Of a stretch of DNA of 64,000 bases, positions 16,931 through 26,688 are shown one piece after another. The notes under the pieces are model-generated. The model saw only the letters and a program-made list of their open reading frames with translations. It made no database searches and was not told where the DNA came from. Source of the DNA: Melioribacter roseus. GTDB taxonomy: Bacteria; Bacteroidota; Ignavibacteria; Ignavibacteriales; Melioribacteraceae. A program made the translations under genes and the position numbers. The stretch is taken from positions 1-64,000 of the forward strand of contig DYHH01000019.1 in NCBI GenBank assembly GCA_020724265.1, given 5' to 3'. Each line of letters opens with the position of its first letter. Positions within the stretch are counted from its first letter, which is position 1.

Positions 16931-18904
16931 ATGACTAATTGTTCGAAGAATTTATTACTACCAATTTTATTACTACTTCTAACAATTCAAGCTATGGCAC
17001 AAACAGATGAATGTATGATGTGCCACGGTGACAGATCCCTTTCTTATGAGAGAAATAATAAATTAGTTTCATTATTTGTTGACGAAAATAAATTTGCTAA
17101 ATCAGTTCATGCCGATTTAGACTGTTCAGACTGCCATATGGATTTTGATGCTGAAGATATTCCGCATCGTGCCGGGGATAATATTTATAAAGTCGATTGT
17201 GCAACTTGTCATTATGATTATGCTGAAGAGTATCATGAAAGCTTACACGGACAAGCTCTTGCTCAGGGTAAATTTTTAGCTCCGGATTGCACTACTTGTC
17301 ACGGTAAACACGATATTCTTCCTCACACAAATGAAAAATCCAAAACATATGTTATGAATATACCCGACCTTTGCGGTACCTGTCATAAAGAAGGAACTAG
17401 AGTATCAGCATTAAGGACAATCAGCCAGCGTCATATTTTAGAAAACTATAAAGAATCAATTCATGGCGATGGACTTTTCAGAAGAGGTTTAATTGTAACT
17501 GCTGTTTGTACAAGCTGTCATTTTTCGCATAATATTCTGCCACACGAAAATCCAAAATCTTCAATCAATAGAAATAATATTGCATCAACATGTATGCAGT
17601 GCCATACTCAAATTGAAAAAGTTCACACAAAAGTAATTAGAGGTGAACTTTGGGAACAACAGCCCCATGTTATTCCCGCATGTATTGATTGCCACCAGCC
17701 GCATCAAGTTAGACGAGTATTTTATGATCAGAAATATGATGATGCTAAATGCATGTCCTGCCATTCAAACAAAGATTTGTATAAAGAAGTAAACGGTGAG
17801 AAGGTAAGTTTGTATGTTGATACAAATGACTTAGCACATTCCGTTCATAAAGATAATACTTGTATTAAGTGCCATACTAACGTCAGCCATTTTAGCAACC
17901 CAATTTGTAAAGAAAGTGGAAAGGTTGATTGTTCAATCTGTCATGCTTCACAAGTTGAAGAATGGCAACTGAGTCAACATTCTATTGAACTTGTAAACGG
18001 AAATGTTGATGCCCCGTATTGTAATGACTGTCATGGCACTCATAAAGTACAAAAAAAAACCGACCGAACATCTCCTACATTTGCAAGAAATATTCCCGAC
18101 TTATGCGGTAAGTGTCATAACATCGGAGGTCCCGGAAAAAGTATTCTCGAAGATGAATTTGGAATTGTAAAAGATTATTCGCAAAGTATTCACGGTAGTC
18201 TTTTAGAATCCGGTTTAACAGTTACTGCAACTTGTGTCGATTGTCATTCGGCTCATAGAGAATTGCCTGAGAAAAATCCTCTTTCTACAGTACATAAAGA
18301 TAACGTTGGTGAAACATGTGCAAAATGTCACCTTGGTATATATGAACAGTTTACAAACAGTATTCATAGTCCCCTAATAACACAAACAGATAAAGAGCTT
18401 CCGGGTTGTCAAGATTGTCATCAAGCTCATACAATTAAAAGAACCGACAAGGATGATTTTCGTGCCGAGATAATTGATCAATGCGGCAGATGCCATGAAG
18501 ATGTTACCGATACATATTTCGATACACTTCACGGAAAGGTTTCTAAATTAGGTTCGATTGGAGCCGCAAAATGCTACGATTGTCACGGTTCACACAATAT
18601 ATTACCGACTTATATTGTTGGATCAACCCTGCATAGGGAAAATATAGTAGAAACTTGCGCAAGCTGTCATCCGAATTCCAACAGAAAATTTGTCGGTTAT
18701 TTAACTCACGCTACTCACCATGATAAAGATAAATATCCATTTCTGTATTATACTTTCTGGTTTATGACAATATTATTAAGCGTAACATTTTTATTCTTTG
18801 GAACACATACTTTGTTATGGCTTCCACGCGGTTTGGCAGAAAGAAGAAAAGCAAAACTTGAAAAGAAAAACAATTCAACAGGGAATCCGGTTAATGGCAA
18901 ATAG
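16931..18904 (+). CDS. 19-heme c-type cytochrome with C-terminal membrane anchor
   Basis: A 657-residue protein with a signal peptide ending AMAQ (about 24), nineteen CXXCH motifs from CMMCH at 28 to CASCH near 581, and one hydrophobic helix near residues 603-627 followed by a basic tail. It shows an internal duplication: the first two motifs (C28 and C65) and motifs nine and ten (C274 and C311) have the same 37-residue spacing and similar sequence (KLVSLFVDxN / KVSLYVDTN). The same module opens the 16-heme gene at 19.8 kb. It overlaps the following cytochrome b gene by eleven bases. It is likely a periplasmic heme wire held at the inner membrane and reduced through that cytochrome b. Confidence 0.87.
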   Translation: MTNCSKNLLLPILLLLLTIQAMAQTDECMMCHGDRSLSYERNNKLVSLFVDENKFAKSVHADLDCSDCHMDFDAEDIPHRAGDNIYKVDCATCHYDYAEEYHESLHGQALAQGKFLAPDCTTCHGKHDILPHTNEKSKTYVMNIPDLCGTCHKEGTRVSALRTISQRHILENYKESIHGDGLFRRGLIVTAVCTSCHFSHNILPHENPKSSINRNNIASTCMQCHTQIEKVHTKVIRGELWEQQPHVIPACIDCHQPHQVRRVFYDQKYDDAKCMSCHSNKDLYKEVNGEKVSLYVDTNDLAHSVHKDNTCIKCHTNVSHFSNPICKESGKVDCSICHASQVEEWQLSQHSIELVNGNVDAPYCNDCHGTHKVQKKTDRTSPTFARNIPDLCGKCHNIGGPGKSILEDEFGIVKDYSQSIHGSLLESGLTVTATCVDCHSAHRELPEKNPLSTVHKDNVGETCAKCHLGIYEQFTNSIHSPLITQTDKELPGCQDCHQAHTIKRTDKDDFRAEIIDQCGRCHEDVTDTYFDTLHGKVSKLGSIGAAKCYDCHGSHNILPTYIVGSTLHRENIVETCASCHPNSNRKFVGYLTHATHHDKDKYPFLYYTFWFMTILLSVTFLFFGTHTLLWLPRGLAERRKAKLEKKNNSTGNPVNGK

Positions 18905-19769
18905 TGAAAAAAGTAAAATAAAAAATCACGGCAGTAACGAAGAAAAATATATTTGGCGTTTTGAACCATTTTTAAGTTTTCTGCACATACTTGTTATTTT
19001 AAGTTTTCTTTCGCTTGCAATTACAGGCATGACGATTAAGTTTGCCGGTGTAGGAATATTTCAAACTGCATCAAAATTAATGGGAGGATATGAAGTAACA
19101 GGTTATATCCATAGACTCGCCGCAATTATTACTTTTGTATACTTTATCCTTCACATTGGTTACTTAATTAAAAAAGTTACTAAACAGAATAGAACTTTTA
19201 AACATATGCTCTCCGGTGAAAATTCGATGGTTCCGAATAAACGTGATTGGAAAGAATTTATAGGTACTATTAAATGGTTCTTCGGTAAAGGTAAAAGACC
19301 AAATTACGGAAGATGGACTTATTGGGAGAAGTTTGATTATTTTGCTGTTTTTTGGGGCGTGGCAGTTATCGGCTCAAGTGGTTTGATTTTATGGTTCCCG
19401 GAATTTTTTACTTTTCTTGGTTTACCCGGTTGGTTTATTAATGTAGCTTCAATTGTTCATAGCGATGAAGCTTTGCTTGCAACCGGTTTTATTTTCACAA
19501 TACATTTCTTTAATACTCATTTTCGGCCTGATAAATTTCCGATGGATAATGTAATTTTTACTGGCAGAGTTCCTCTTGAAGAATTTAAAAAAGATCGACC
19601 GAGAGAGTACCAAATATTAATTGAAAATAATAAATTGGAGGAACGGATTGCTCCTCCTCCGCCCGAGTGGCTGGTTAAATTTGCTAAATATTTTGGTTTC
19701 ACCGCATTATCAATTGGACTTATAATTGTAATAATGATAATATATGCAATGATTTTCTTATACAAATAA
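18894..19769 (+). CDS. Membrane cytochrome b (b561/HydC-like) partner of the 19-heme cytochrome
   Basis: A 291-residue integral membrane protein with about five hydrophobic helices. Candidate b-heme histidines lie in FLHILVI, GYIHRLAAI, ILHIGYL, IVHSDEALLA and TIHFFNTHF. It is clearly homologous to the C-terminal half of the 19.8 kb gene (shared ITGxxxK, IHRxAA, ILWFP and FRPxxxPM blocks). The ATG at 18894 overlaps the end of the 19-heme gene; a longer frame in another start would add 32 unrelated residues. The probable role is menaquinol oxidation with delivery of electrons to the 19-heme protein. Confidence 0.82.
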   Translation: MANSEKSKIKNHGSNEEKYIWRFEPFLSFLHILVILSFLSLAITGMTIKFAGVGIFQTASKLMGGYEVTGYIHRLAAIITFVYFILHIGYLIKKVTKQNRTFKHMLSGENSMVPNKRDWKEFIGTIKWFFGKGKRPNYGRWTYWEKFDYFAVFWGVAVIGSSGLILWFPEFFTFLGLPGWFINVASIVHSDEALLATGFIFTIHFFNTHFRPDKFPMDNVIFTGRVPLEEFKKDRPREYQILIENNKLEERIAPPPPEWLVKFAKYFGFTALSIGLIIVIMIIYAMIFLYK

Positions 19770-19780
19770 ATGGGAAACTA

Positions 19781-22222
19781 ATGAACTTTTTCAAACTCCT
19801 TTTTTTGATTTTGGCAATTACTATTTCAATCTTCGCACAAGATGACTGTTTAATCTGTCACGAAGACCAAAGTTTATCTTATGAACGCTACGGAAAAAAA
19901 GTCTCGCTCTTTGTAAGTGGAGAAAGATTCTCTAATTCCGTACACGGTGGATTTGATTGCAATGATTGCCATACCGGTTTTGTTGCAGATGACTTACCTC
20001 ATAAAGAAGGAGTTGATATTTACAAAGTTGATTGTGCCGATTGCCATGAAGAAATTTATTCCATTGTTCAGAACGATGTTCATCATAGATTGAAAGAAAG
20101 AGTTAAAAATCCTCCAGAATGTGTTAACTGCCATGGTTACCATTATGTAAAACCACCGGAAATGAGTCCGAACAAAGCTCGTGAGTATTGTTCAAGCTGC
20201 CATGAAACAAAACTTTTAATGCGTCCATTCCATTCAGTGCAAGATGTTTCTAAAAATCCTTGTGCTGATTGCCATGACACCGATGACTTTCTTCCGCAGC
20301 TCTTAAAGTCTGTACATCAGGATTTGATATGCAGTGACTGCCACTCGGCAATCGGCAGTAAGTTAGATAACCATCCCGCTAATTTGGAAAAAGTAGAAAT
20401 TGCAAGCTGTTATGTTTGTCATAAAGAACAGGCTGATGAACATAAAGAAAGTATTCATGGAATATCTTTAGGCGAAGGAATATTGGAAGCCGCAACTTGC
20501 TGGGATTGTCATGGCTCTCATGATATTTTACCGATTGAAAATCACGACAGCAAAGTATCAAACGGAAATTTAGGTCATACATGTGGAGTTTGCCACGATG
20601 ATCCTAAGTTTGCAGAAAAATTTAATTTAATAAGCGTTAGGTCCGGTTTAAGATTTGAGGATTCTTTCCATTACACTTTAATGGCTCAAGGCAAGGAAAT
20701 GGATATGAATTGTTCTACTTGTCATGGTGTCCACGATATTAAAAACAGAATTCAACCCGGATCAACTATATCGGCATATAACTTAAACGAAACTTGCGAA
20801 CAATGTCATTCCGATGTTGTTCATGAATATAAAAATTCCATTCATTGGATTGGTGCAAAAAAAGGTTTACGTGTTGCCCCTGTTTGTAGTGATTGTCATA
20901 GCGAACACAGTCCTAGAGCAAAAGAGCTTGCCGAAGGGACATTTTCCGTTAAACAGTTTCAAGAAGAAGTTTGTATTTCATGTCATCAAGATCCAATTCT
21001 TACTGCTCGTTTAGGATTATCTCAAGATGAAGCTTACAGTTATCAGGATAGTTATCATGGTTTGGCTGTAAAACGAAATGATCCGAGAGCAGCATACTGC
21101 ATAGATTGTCATAATGTTCATGAAATTCTGCCTCAAAGCCATCCGCAATCTTCAGTTAGCAAAGAAAATGTCTTGGCAACCTGCCAGAAATGTCACCCTA
21201 AGGCAACACAAGTATTTGCAGAAAGTTATTCGCATATTACCCAAAATGAACAGGCTCGAAAAGTAGAAGGTTTGGTAACAACAATCTATTTCTGGCTGAT
21301 TGTTGTTATTATCGGAGGTATGATTTTACATAACGTTCTCATCTATGTTCATGAAGTAAGAAGAAGAAAGCAAAACGAACGAAAGGAAATTGTCATTCCA
21401 AGATTTACCAAAAATGAAATTATTCAACACATAATTCTATTCACCTCATTCTTCACTCTTGCAATTACAGGTTTTGCATTAAAATATCCTTTCAGCTGGT
21501 GGGCAGATGGTTTATATCAGCTTGGTATGACCGAGGTAGTTCGTCAAAATATTCACAGGATAGCTGCCGTAGTTATGATAGCTTTAAGTGTTTACCACGT
21601 AATTTATTTAATAGTTACAAAACGCGGCAGAGATATTCTTTCTCACATGGTACCAAGATTTGATGATGTAAAAGAAGCATTTCAAAATATACTTTATTAT
21701 TTACGCCTAAGAAAACATCCTCCTGAATTCAGCAAGTTCGATTATACCGAAAAGGCTGAGTACTGGGCTTTGGTTTGGGGAACAATAGTAATGGGAGTTA
21801 CAGGATTTATTCTCTGGTTCCCTACAATGGTTGGAGATTGGGCTCCGATCTGGTTGATAAAAGTTAGCGAAACAATTCACTTTTATGAAGCCATTCTCGC
21901 TACTCTTGCAATTATTGTATGGCATTGGTTCTTTGTAATTTTCAGACCAAGCGAATACCCAATGAGTTTCGTTTGGATTGACGGGAAAATGAGTCTGCAT
22001 AAATATCGTCATCATCACGAAAGACATTTCAAGAAGATTATTCTTGAATGGATGCAGGTCAAAGAAGGTCAAAAGAAACTTAATGAAGTCAGTCATTCAA
22101 CAAAGTTATTTTTAGATACTATAAAAACTCACGGTTCGGAACCTGACGAAATTATGTCAGCCGAAATGGAAAATGATCCCGATTTAAGAAGTTGGGTTAT
22201 CGAAAACTTAAAAGGACTCTAA
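19781..22222 (+). CDS. 16-heme cytochrome c fused to a membrane cytochrome b (CbcL-like architecture)
   Basis: An 813-residue protein. The signal peptide ends SIFAQ at residue 20. Sixteen CXXCH motifs lie between CLICH at 23-27 and CQKCH near 469. A hydrophobic helix at about 500-525 and four further helices at about 560-720 form a cytochrome b domain with histidines in NIHRIAAV, SVYHVIYL, TIHFYEAI and VWHWFFV. A cytosolic helical tail of about 80 residues ends the protein. The N-terminal module repeats that of the upstream 19-heme gene (two hemes 37 residues apart). Multiheme c plus b in one chain is the plan of Geobacter CbcL, used for low-potential extracellular acceptors, though CbcL has fewer hemes. 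Confidence 0.87.
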   Translation: MNFFKLLFLILAITISIFAQDDCLICHEDQSLSYERYGKKVSLFVSGERFSNSVHGGFDCNDCHTGFVADDLPHKEGVDIYKVDCADCHEEIYSIVQNDVHHRLKERVKNPPECVNCHGYHYVKPPEMSPNKAREYCSSCHETKLLMRPFHSVQDVSKNPCADCHDTDDFLPQLLKSVHQDLICSDCHSAIGSKLDNHPANLEKVEIASCYVCHKEQADEHKESIHGISLGEGILEAATCWDCHGSHDILPIENHDSKVSNGNLGHTCGVCHDDPKFAEKFNLISVRSGLRFEDSFHYTLMAQGKEMDMNCSTCHGVHDIKNRIQPGSTISAYNLNETCEQCHSDVVHEYKNSIHWIGAKKGLRVAPVCSDCHSEHSPRAKELAEGTFSVKQFQEEVCISCHQDPILTARLGLSQDEAYSYQDSYHGLAVKRNDPRAAYCIDCHNVHEILPQSHPQSSVSKENVLATCQKCHPKATQVFAESYSHITQNEQARKVEGLVTTIYFWLIVVIIGGMILHNVLIYVHEVRRRKQNERKEIVIPRFTKNEIIQHIILFTSFFTLAITGFALKYPFSWWADGLYQLGMTEVVRQNIHRIAAVVMIALSVYHVIYLIVTKRGRDILSHMVPRFDDVKEAFQNILYYLRLRKHPPEFSKFDYTEKAEYWALVWGTIVMGVTGFILWFPTMVGDWAPIWLIKVSETIHFYEAILATLAIIVWHWFFVIFRPSEYPMSFVWIDGKMSLHKYRHHHERHFKKIILEWMQVKEGQKKLNEVSHSTKLFLDTIKTHGSEPDEIMSAEMENDPDLRSWVIENLKGL

Positions 22223-22326
22223 AAAAATTCCAAATATAAAAAGATTTTTGCGTCCTTTATTGCTTAAATCGGATATTTGGATTATATTCTTTACATAATA
22301 TTTCACAAATATAGGAGGTGAAAAAT

Positions 22327-22869
22327 ATGAAGAAGCTCTCATTATTGTTGATTTCGTTTCTTTTTATTGCTCTTGCTGTGAATGCACAAGAGTTTAATTA
22401 CATTGGTGTAAAAAAATGTTCCATGTGTCATAAGACTGAAAAACAAGGCTCACAATTATCTATTTGGGAAAAATCGAAGCATGCCAATGCATACAAAGTA
22501 CTACAATCTGCTGAAGCTGATAAGATTGCTGCTGATTTAGGCCATACAACAAAAGCTGCTGAAACAGAGGCTTGCTTAAAATGCCATGCAACTGGTTATA
22601 ATGTGCCTGAAGCCAGATTGGAAAAAGGTTTTAATATTGCCGATGGTGTTCAGTGCGAAACTTGCCACGGTGCCGGAAAAGATTACAGCCCGATGAAAGT
22701 TATGAAAGATAAACAAGCATCTATTGACGCCGGTTTAATTGTTTGGGCTGATGAAGCTGCTATCGAAGCTCAGTGTCGTACCTGTCACAATGAAGAAAGC
22801 CCGACATATAAAGAATTCAATTTTGCCGAAAGTTATAAATTGATTGAACACAATATTCCAAAAGAATAA
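22327..22869 (+). CDS. Tetraheme cytochrome c-554-like protein
   Basis: A 180-residue exported cytochrome. The signal peptide ends AVNAQ near residue 21 from the ATG at 22327, which has an AGGAGG site eight bases upstream (a GTG nine bases earlier is less likely because the site would overlap it). Four heme motifs are CSMCH, CLKCH, CETCH and CRTCH; SIWEKSKHANAY and the spacing resemble the cytochrome c-554 family. It is probably a soluble periplasmic shuttle between the inner-membrane cytochromes and the outer-membrane conduit whose genes follow directly. The strong ribosome-binding site suggests abundant expression. Confidence 0.85.
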   Translation: MKKLSLLLISFLFIALAVNAQEFNYIGVKKCSMCHKTEKQGSQLSIWEKSKHANAYKVLQSAEADKIAADLGHTTKAAETEACLKCHATGYNVPEARLEKGFNIADGVQCETCHGAGKDYSPMKVMKDKQASIDAGLIVWADEAAIEAQCRTCHNEESPTYKEFNFAESYKLIEHNIPKE

Positions 22870-22886
22870 ATCAACATAGGTTGAAA

Positions 22887-24152
22887 ATGAAAAAGATTCT
22901 AATTGCAGCCATTCTAATTTCTACTTCGGTTTTGATGGCTCAAAATTTAAACGGAAGATTCTCAACTTCTCTTTATACCTTTGAGAGATATTCTGCTCCT
23001 AATGTTTCCGAAACTTACGTCCGTTCACTTAGCTCCTTGTACTTTAACTTAAACAAAGATAACATTTCATTAAGAACAAGGTTAAACTTTGAAACCGATA
23101 TCGCAAATGCTTTAGAAAATGATCCGCGTTTACGGTTCTATAATCTTTACCTTGAAGCCCGAAAAGTATTTGATATAGCAACAGTTAGAATCGGTAGACA
23201 ATCTTTGTTTAACAGTGTAGCCGGTGGTCTTTATGACGGCGTTAATCTTCAATTAAGACACGGTATTTTCAAAGTTGAAGGATTTTACGGGGGTAATGTT
23301 CCGGCATACCAAAAAATGGAATTAACAGATGATTGGTCAAACGATTATGTTTTAGGTGGTGAACTTACTGCTTATCCCACTGAAGAATTAAGAGTAGCGG
23401 TTAACTACACAAACAAAAATTTCAAAGCTCAAGATTACGATGCAATCCGGTTAAATGAATTTAACATTTTAGATACGATACTGATAAAAAGAGCTTCCAA
23501 TCAATTTGAGTTTTTAGGTGCAGACCTATCTTATAATCTTCCGAAAATTATTGAAGCCCATGCACGGTATAATTATGATCTGAATTTCTCGCAGACTTCC
23601 AAGTTTGAGATATCAACAAGATATTCTCAGATAGAAGATTTCGGAATTTCAATTTATTATAATTACCGCGAACCGAAGATTAGGTATAATTCGATTTTCT
23701 CGGTGTTTAATTATGCCAACACTCAGGAAATTGAAGGAGGAATTGATTATAAGTTCAGCAACATTATTACTGCTTACGGTAAATTCGGTAATGTTACTTA
23801 TGATGACGAGAATTCACAAAGGTTAACTCTCGGTGTTAACACAACCTATGGTTCGGCAAGTTACAGAAAAACATTCGGTTATGCCGGTGAACTTGATGCA
23901 ATTTCTGTTTATACCGCACGCTCATTTGTAGATGGATTTGTTACCCCTCAAATAGGTTTAACTTATACTAGCTACAAACTCTCGGCAGATTCCGAAACTA
24001 ATTCACTACTTGCAGTTTTGGGAGGAGTTAATCTACGCCCATGGAGAAGTCTTTCTTTCGATCTTCAAGGTCAATTTGTAAACAACAAAATTTATGATAA
24101 CGATTTTAGAATTCTGTTTAAAATCAATCATTGGTTTAACACTAACTTTTAG
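22887..24152 (+). CDS. Outer-membrane beta-barrel, candidate porin of a porin-cytochrome conduit
   Basis: A 421-residue exported protein with a signal peptide ending LMAQ near residue 19. The mature protein is a run of alternating strand-like segments rich in Tyr, Phe and Asn (such as ARYNYDLNF and GISIYYNYR), consistent with roughly twenty strands, and ends with Phe (WFNTNF), the usual barrel terminus. It contains no CXXCH. It lies between a tetraheme cytochrome and a 14-heme cytochrome, followed by an 11-motif lipoprotein. That is the plan of porin-cytochrome conduits, although I do not recognise it as a homologue of OmbB or MtrB. The ATG at 22887 is chosen over the TTG two codons earlier. 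Confidence 0.7.
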   Translation: MKKILIAAILISTSVLMAQNLNGRFSTSLYTFERYSAPNVSETYVRSLSSLYFNLNKDNISLRTRLNFETDIANALENDPRLRFYNLYLEARKVFDIATVRIGRQSLFNSVAGGLYDGVNLQLRHGIFKVEGFYGGNVPAYQKMELTDDWSNDYVLGGELTAYPTEELRVAVNYTNKNFKAQDYDAIRLNEFNILDTILIKRASNQFEFLGADLSYNLPKIIEAHARYNYDLNFSQTSKFEISTRYSQIEDFGISIYYNYREPKIRYNSIFSVFNYANTQEIEGGIDYKFSNIITAYGKFGNVTYDDENSQRLTLGVNTTYGSASYRKTFGYAGELDAISVYTARSFVDGFVTPQIGLTYTSYKLSADSETNSLLAVLGGVNLRPWRSLSFDLQGQFVNNKIYDNDFRILFKINHWFNTNF

Positions 24153-24159
24153 ACTAATT

Positions 24160-25365
24160 ATGAAAAAATTATATGCTTACTTAGTTGTCTTTCTTTCAGT
24201 TGCAATTTTTCTTTTTGCCGTTGCATTTACTACAAATGAAAACCCGGAAGAAAGAACGAACAAAGACATTATCATATTTTCACATTCACTGCATGCAGAA
24301 TTAAGTGATTGTGAATCATGCCATACAGGCGTTGCCGAGAGTTTATCTTTAAGCGATAGACTGCTTCCGGAAAAAGATGCATGTGCAATGTGTCATGATG
24401 TCGAAGATATGGATGCCTGCGGTACTTGTCATTATGAAGATGTTTATGAACCGATGATTCAGAAAAAATCTAAATTATTATTCTCGCACAAGTTTCATAT
24501 CGATGAAGAAAATTTAGAATGTATCGAATGTCATAAAGGATTTGAAGAAATTGATTACAGTTTCGAATCAACACAAGCAAATCCGCCTATGATGCAGTGC
24601 TATTCATGTCATAATGATAATGCCGTTGCAACAAACGCTTGCGAAGCATGCCATGTATCTACGGTTGATTTACTTCCCGACAATCACAAAACTGCATCGT
24701 TTTTTAAGAATCACAAATTCACTGCAATGGCAGCAAATGCCGATTGTGCTATGTGTCATGACAATGTCTTTTGTGAAGATTGTCATGTTTCCACAAATGT
24801 TATTACGGAAACCAATTTAGCCGACAATTTTTATACGCCGTATTCTCCTCATACTTACATTGATAATGAGAAGAAACAAACCATCAACCGTGTACATGAT
24901 TTGAATTACCGTTTCTTGCACGGAATTGATGCAAAAGGCAAAACAATGGAATGCCAAACATGTCATCAAACAGAAACATTTTGTGCAGCATGCCATGCCT
25001 CAAACAATGAAGATTTTGCATCATCGGGAATCTTGCCGGCTTCTCACTTAGCACCCAACTTTGTTATGATTGGCGTTGGTTCAGGTGGCGGCGAACATTC
25101 CCGTCTTGCAAGACGAGATATTGAAAGATGCGCTTCATGTCACGATGTTCAGGGCGCAGATGCGAATTGTATTATGTGTCACGTAGACCCCGACGGTATT
25201 AAAGGGACTAATCCAAAAACTCATACAATCAATTTTATGAGCAGTACTAACGGTGATTGGCATAACGATGCCGGTTCGGTTTGTTATAATTGCCATACCG
25301 ATGCAAATGCTTATCCCGGAGGAAATCCGAATTTCGGTTTCTGCGGTTACTGTCATAGTAAATAA
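24160..25365 (+). CDS. 14-heme c-type cytochrome, candidate conduit subunit
   Basis: A 401-residue cytochrome whose ATG at 24160 comes eight bases after the barrel gene stop. A longer frame overlapping the barrel gene would add 22 residues and is rejected because the ATG opens a normal signal/anchor (KKLYAYLVVFLSVAIFLFAV). Fourteen CXXCH motifs are present, CESCH first and CGYCH four residues from the end. The lead segment lacks a clear cleavage site, so it may stay as an N-terminal anchor. With the barrel and the lipoprotein it forms the most plausible heme wire through the outer membrane. Confidence 0.83.
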   Translation: MKKLYAYLVVFLSVAIFLFAVAFTTNENPEERTNKDIIIFSHSLHAELSDCESCHTGVAESLSLSDRLLPEKDACAMCHDVEDMDACGTCHYEDVYEPMIQKKSKLLFSHKFHIDEENLECIECHKGFEEIDYSFESTQANPPMMQCYSCHNDNAVATNACEACHVSTVDLLPDNHKTASFFKNHKFTAMAANADCAMCHDNVFCEDCHVSTNVITETNLADNFYTPYSPHTYIDNEKKQTINRVHDLNYRFLHGIDAKGKTMECQTCHQTETFCAACHASNNEDFASSGILPASHLAPNFVMIGVGSGGGEHSRLARRDIERCASCHDVQGADANCIMCHVDPDGIKGTNPKTHTINFMSSTNGDWHNDAGSVCYNCHTDANAYPGGNPNFGFCGYCHSK

Positions 25366-25386
25366 GATTAATTCAACAGGTAAACA

Positions 25387-26583
25387 ATGAAATACATTAT
25401 TTCGTATTCAAGTTTATTACTTCTTGCAGCACTTCTATTTTGGGGATGTGCTGAAGTAAGAGACGATATAACAGCACCGCAAGAAGTAAAAGTTCACGGC
25501 AACGATGCGTTAAATGCTAATTCCGATAAGTTCCACTCTTTCCTTGTGAAAGACGAGGGAATTTATAATTGTCAAACATGTCATGCTGCCGATTATTCGG
25601 GCGGTATTACCGAACTAAGCTGTGTAACTTGTCATCCCACCGTGCAGGTCCACCAGGAAGGGATTAATAATCCAAGTAAAGAAAATTTCCACGGAAAATT
25701 TATTGCTGACAATAATCAATTTTTCGAATGTAAACAATGCCATGGTAACAATTGGAGCGGCGGTGTTGTTACCCCGGGTTGCGTAACTTGTCACGGCGGA
25801 ATCGATGTACACAGATCAGGAATTTTTAATCCAACTAATCCAAATTTTCACGGTCAATTCATTAGAGAAACTAATTGGAATTTAGCACTTTGCAGTCAAT
25901 GTCACGCGGCAGATTACGCCGGAGGTTTGATAAGCCCTACTTGCTTAACTTGCCATGATGATACCGGGGGACCTGAAGCTTGCAATACTTGTCATGGTAA
26001 TTTCTCAGATCCGACTCAAATCGCACCACCCCAAGGTACAAACAATGAAACAAGTACAACTGCTGCTGCTGTCGGTGCACACCAATTACACTTACATGGT
26101 ATTGCAATTGCTCAAAACGTTGCTTGTAATGAGTGTCATATTATTCCATCAGAATTCCAGTCCGCAGGACATATTGACGGAACTCCGAGAGCTGAGTTGA
26201 CTTTTGGTGCATTCACGAACTTGGGCCCCACACAAGCTTATTATGATTTTGATGAATTAACTTGCCAGAACACATACTGCCACGGTAATTTCGAGTTCTT
26301 AGCTTCCGAATCTCAATATCCATTTGCATACACCGGTGAAAAGATGGAAGGTAATAACTTTAGCCCGATATGGAATAAAGTTGACGGGACACAAGCAGCT
26401 TGTGGAACATGTCATGGTGAAATCAATGAAAGCGGTCAACTTATCTCTGCACTTCCCAAAGGTCATTACGGCGATTTCAGTATAACAACATGTGTTACTT
26501 GCCATCGTAGTGTTGTAAATGAAAACGGTGAGATTATTGATCCTACAAAACACATTAACGGTATAATTGATGTGTTTGATTAA
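25387..26583 (+). CDS. Multiheme outer-membrane lipoprotein (10 CXXCH + 1 CX4CH)
   Basis: A 398-residue lipoprotein with lipobox LFWGC, lipidated Cys near residue 21. Ten CXXCH motifs are present, and one longer CQNTYCH near residue 297 recalls the CxxxxCH/CXXCH paired proteins of Geobacter. The N-terminal half has three similar modules, each with CxxCHxxxYxGG or CHGxNWSGG, a second CxTCH, then VHxxGxxNP and FHGxFI, which points to tandem duplication. It is the last gene before a strong terminator. A surface-exposed terminal reductase of the conduit is the likely role; side of the membrane cannot be read from sequence. Confidence 0.83.
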   Translation: MKYIISYSSLLLLAALLFWGCAEVRDDITAPQEVKVHGNDALNANSDKFHSFLVKDEGIYNCQTCHAADYSGGITELSCVTCHPTVQVHQEGINNPSKENFHGKFIADNNQFFECKQCHGNNWSGGVVTPGCVTCHGGIDVHRSGIFNPTNPNFHGQFIRETNWNLALCSQCHAADYAGGLISPTCLTCHDDTGGPEACNTCHGNFSDPTQIAPPQGTNNETSTTAAAVGAHQLHLHGIAIAQNVACNECHIIPSEFQSAGHIDGTPRAELTFGAFTNLGPTQAYYDFDELTCQNTYCHGNFEFLASESQYPFAYTGEKMEGNNFSPIWNKVDGTQAACGTCHGEINESGQLISALPKGHYGDFSITTCVTCHRSVVNENGEIIDPTKHINGIIDVFD

Positions 26584-26604
26584 TCCTTGTTATTTTGTAT
26601 AACT

Positions 26605-26629
26605 AAGCCGCCTAGTGCGGCTTTTTTTT
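26605..26629 (+). terminator. Rho-independent terminator after the cytochrome run
   Basis: AAGCCGC at 26605-26611, a five-base loop and GCGGCTT at 26617-26623 followed by a T-run. It closes the 16.9-26.6 kb cytochrome genes and separates them from the sigma-54 activator. Confidence 0.88.
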
Positions 26630-26688
26630 AATTATTTATTCTACTTTTCTCAATTATAATTTGATGGTAATAAGTTTTCAGTATCTCA

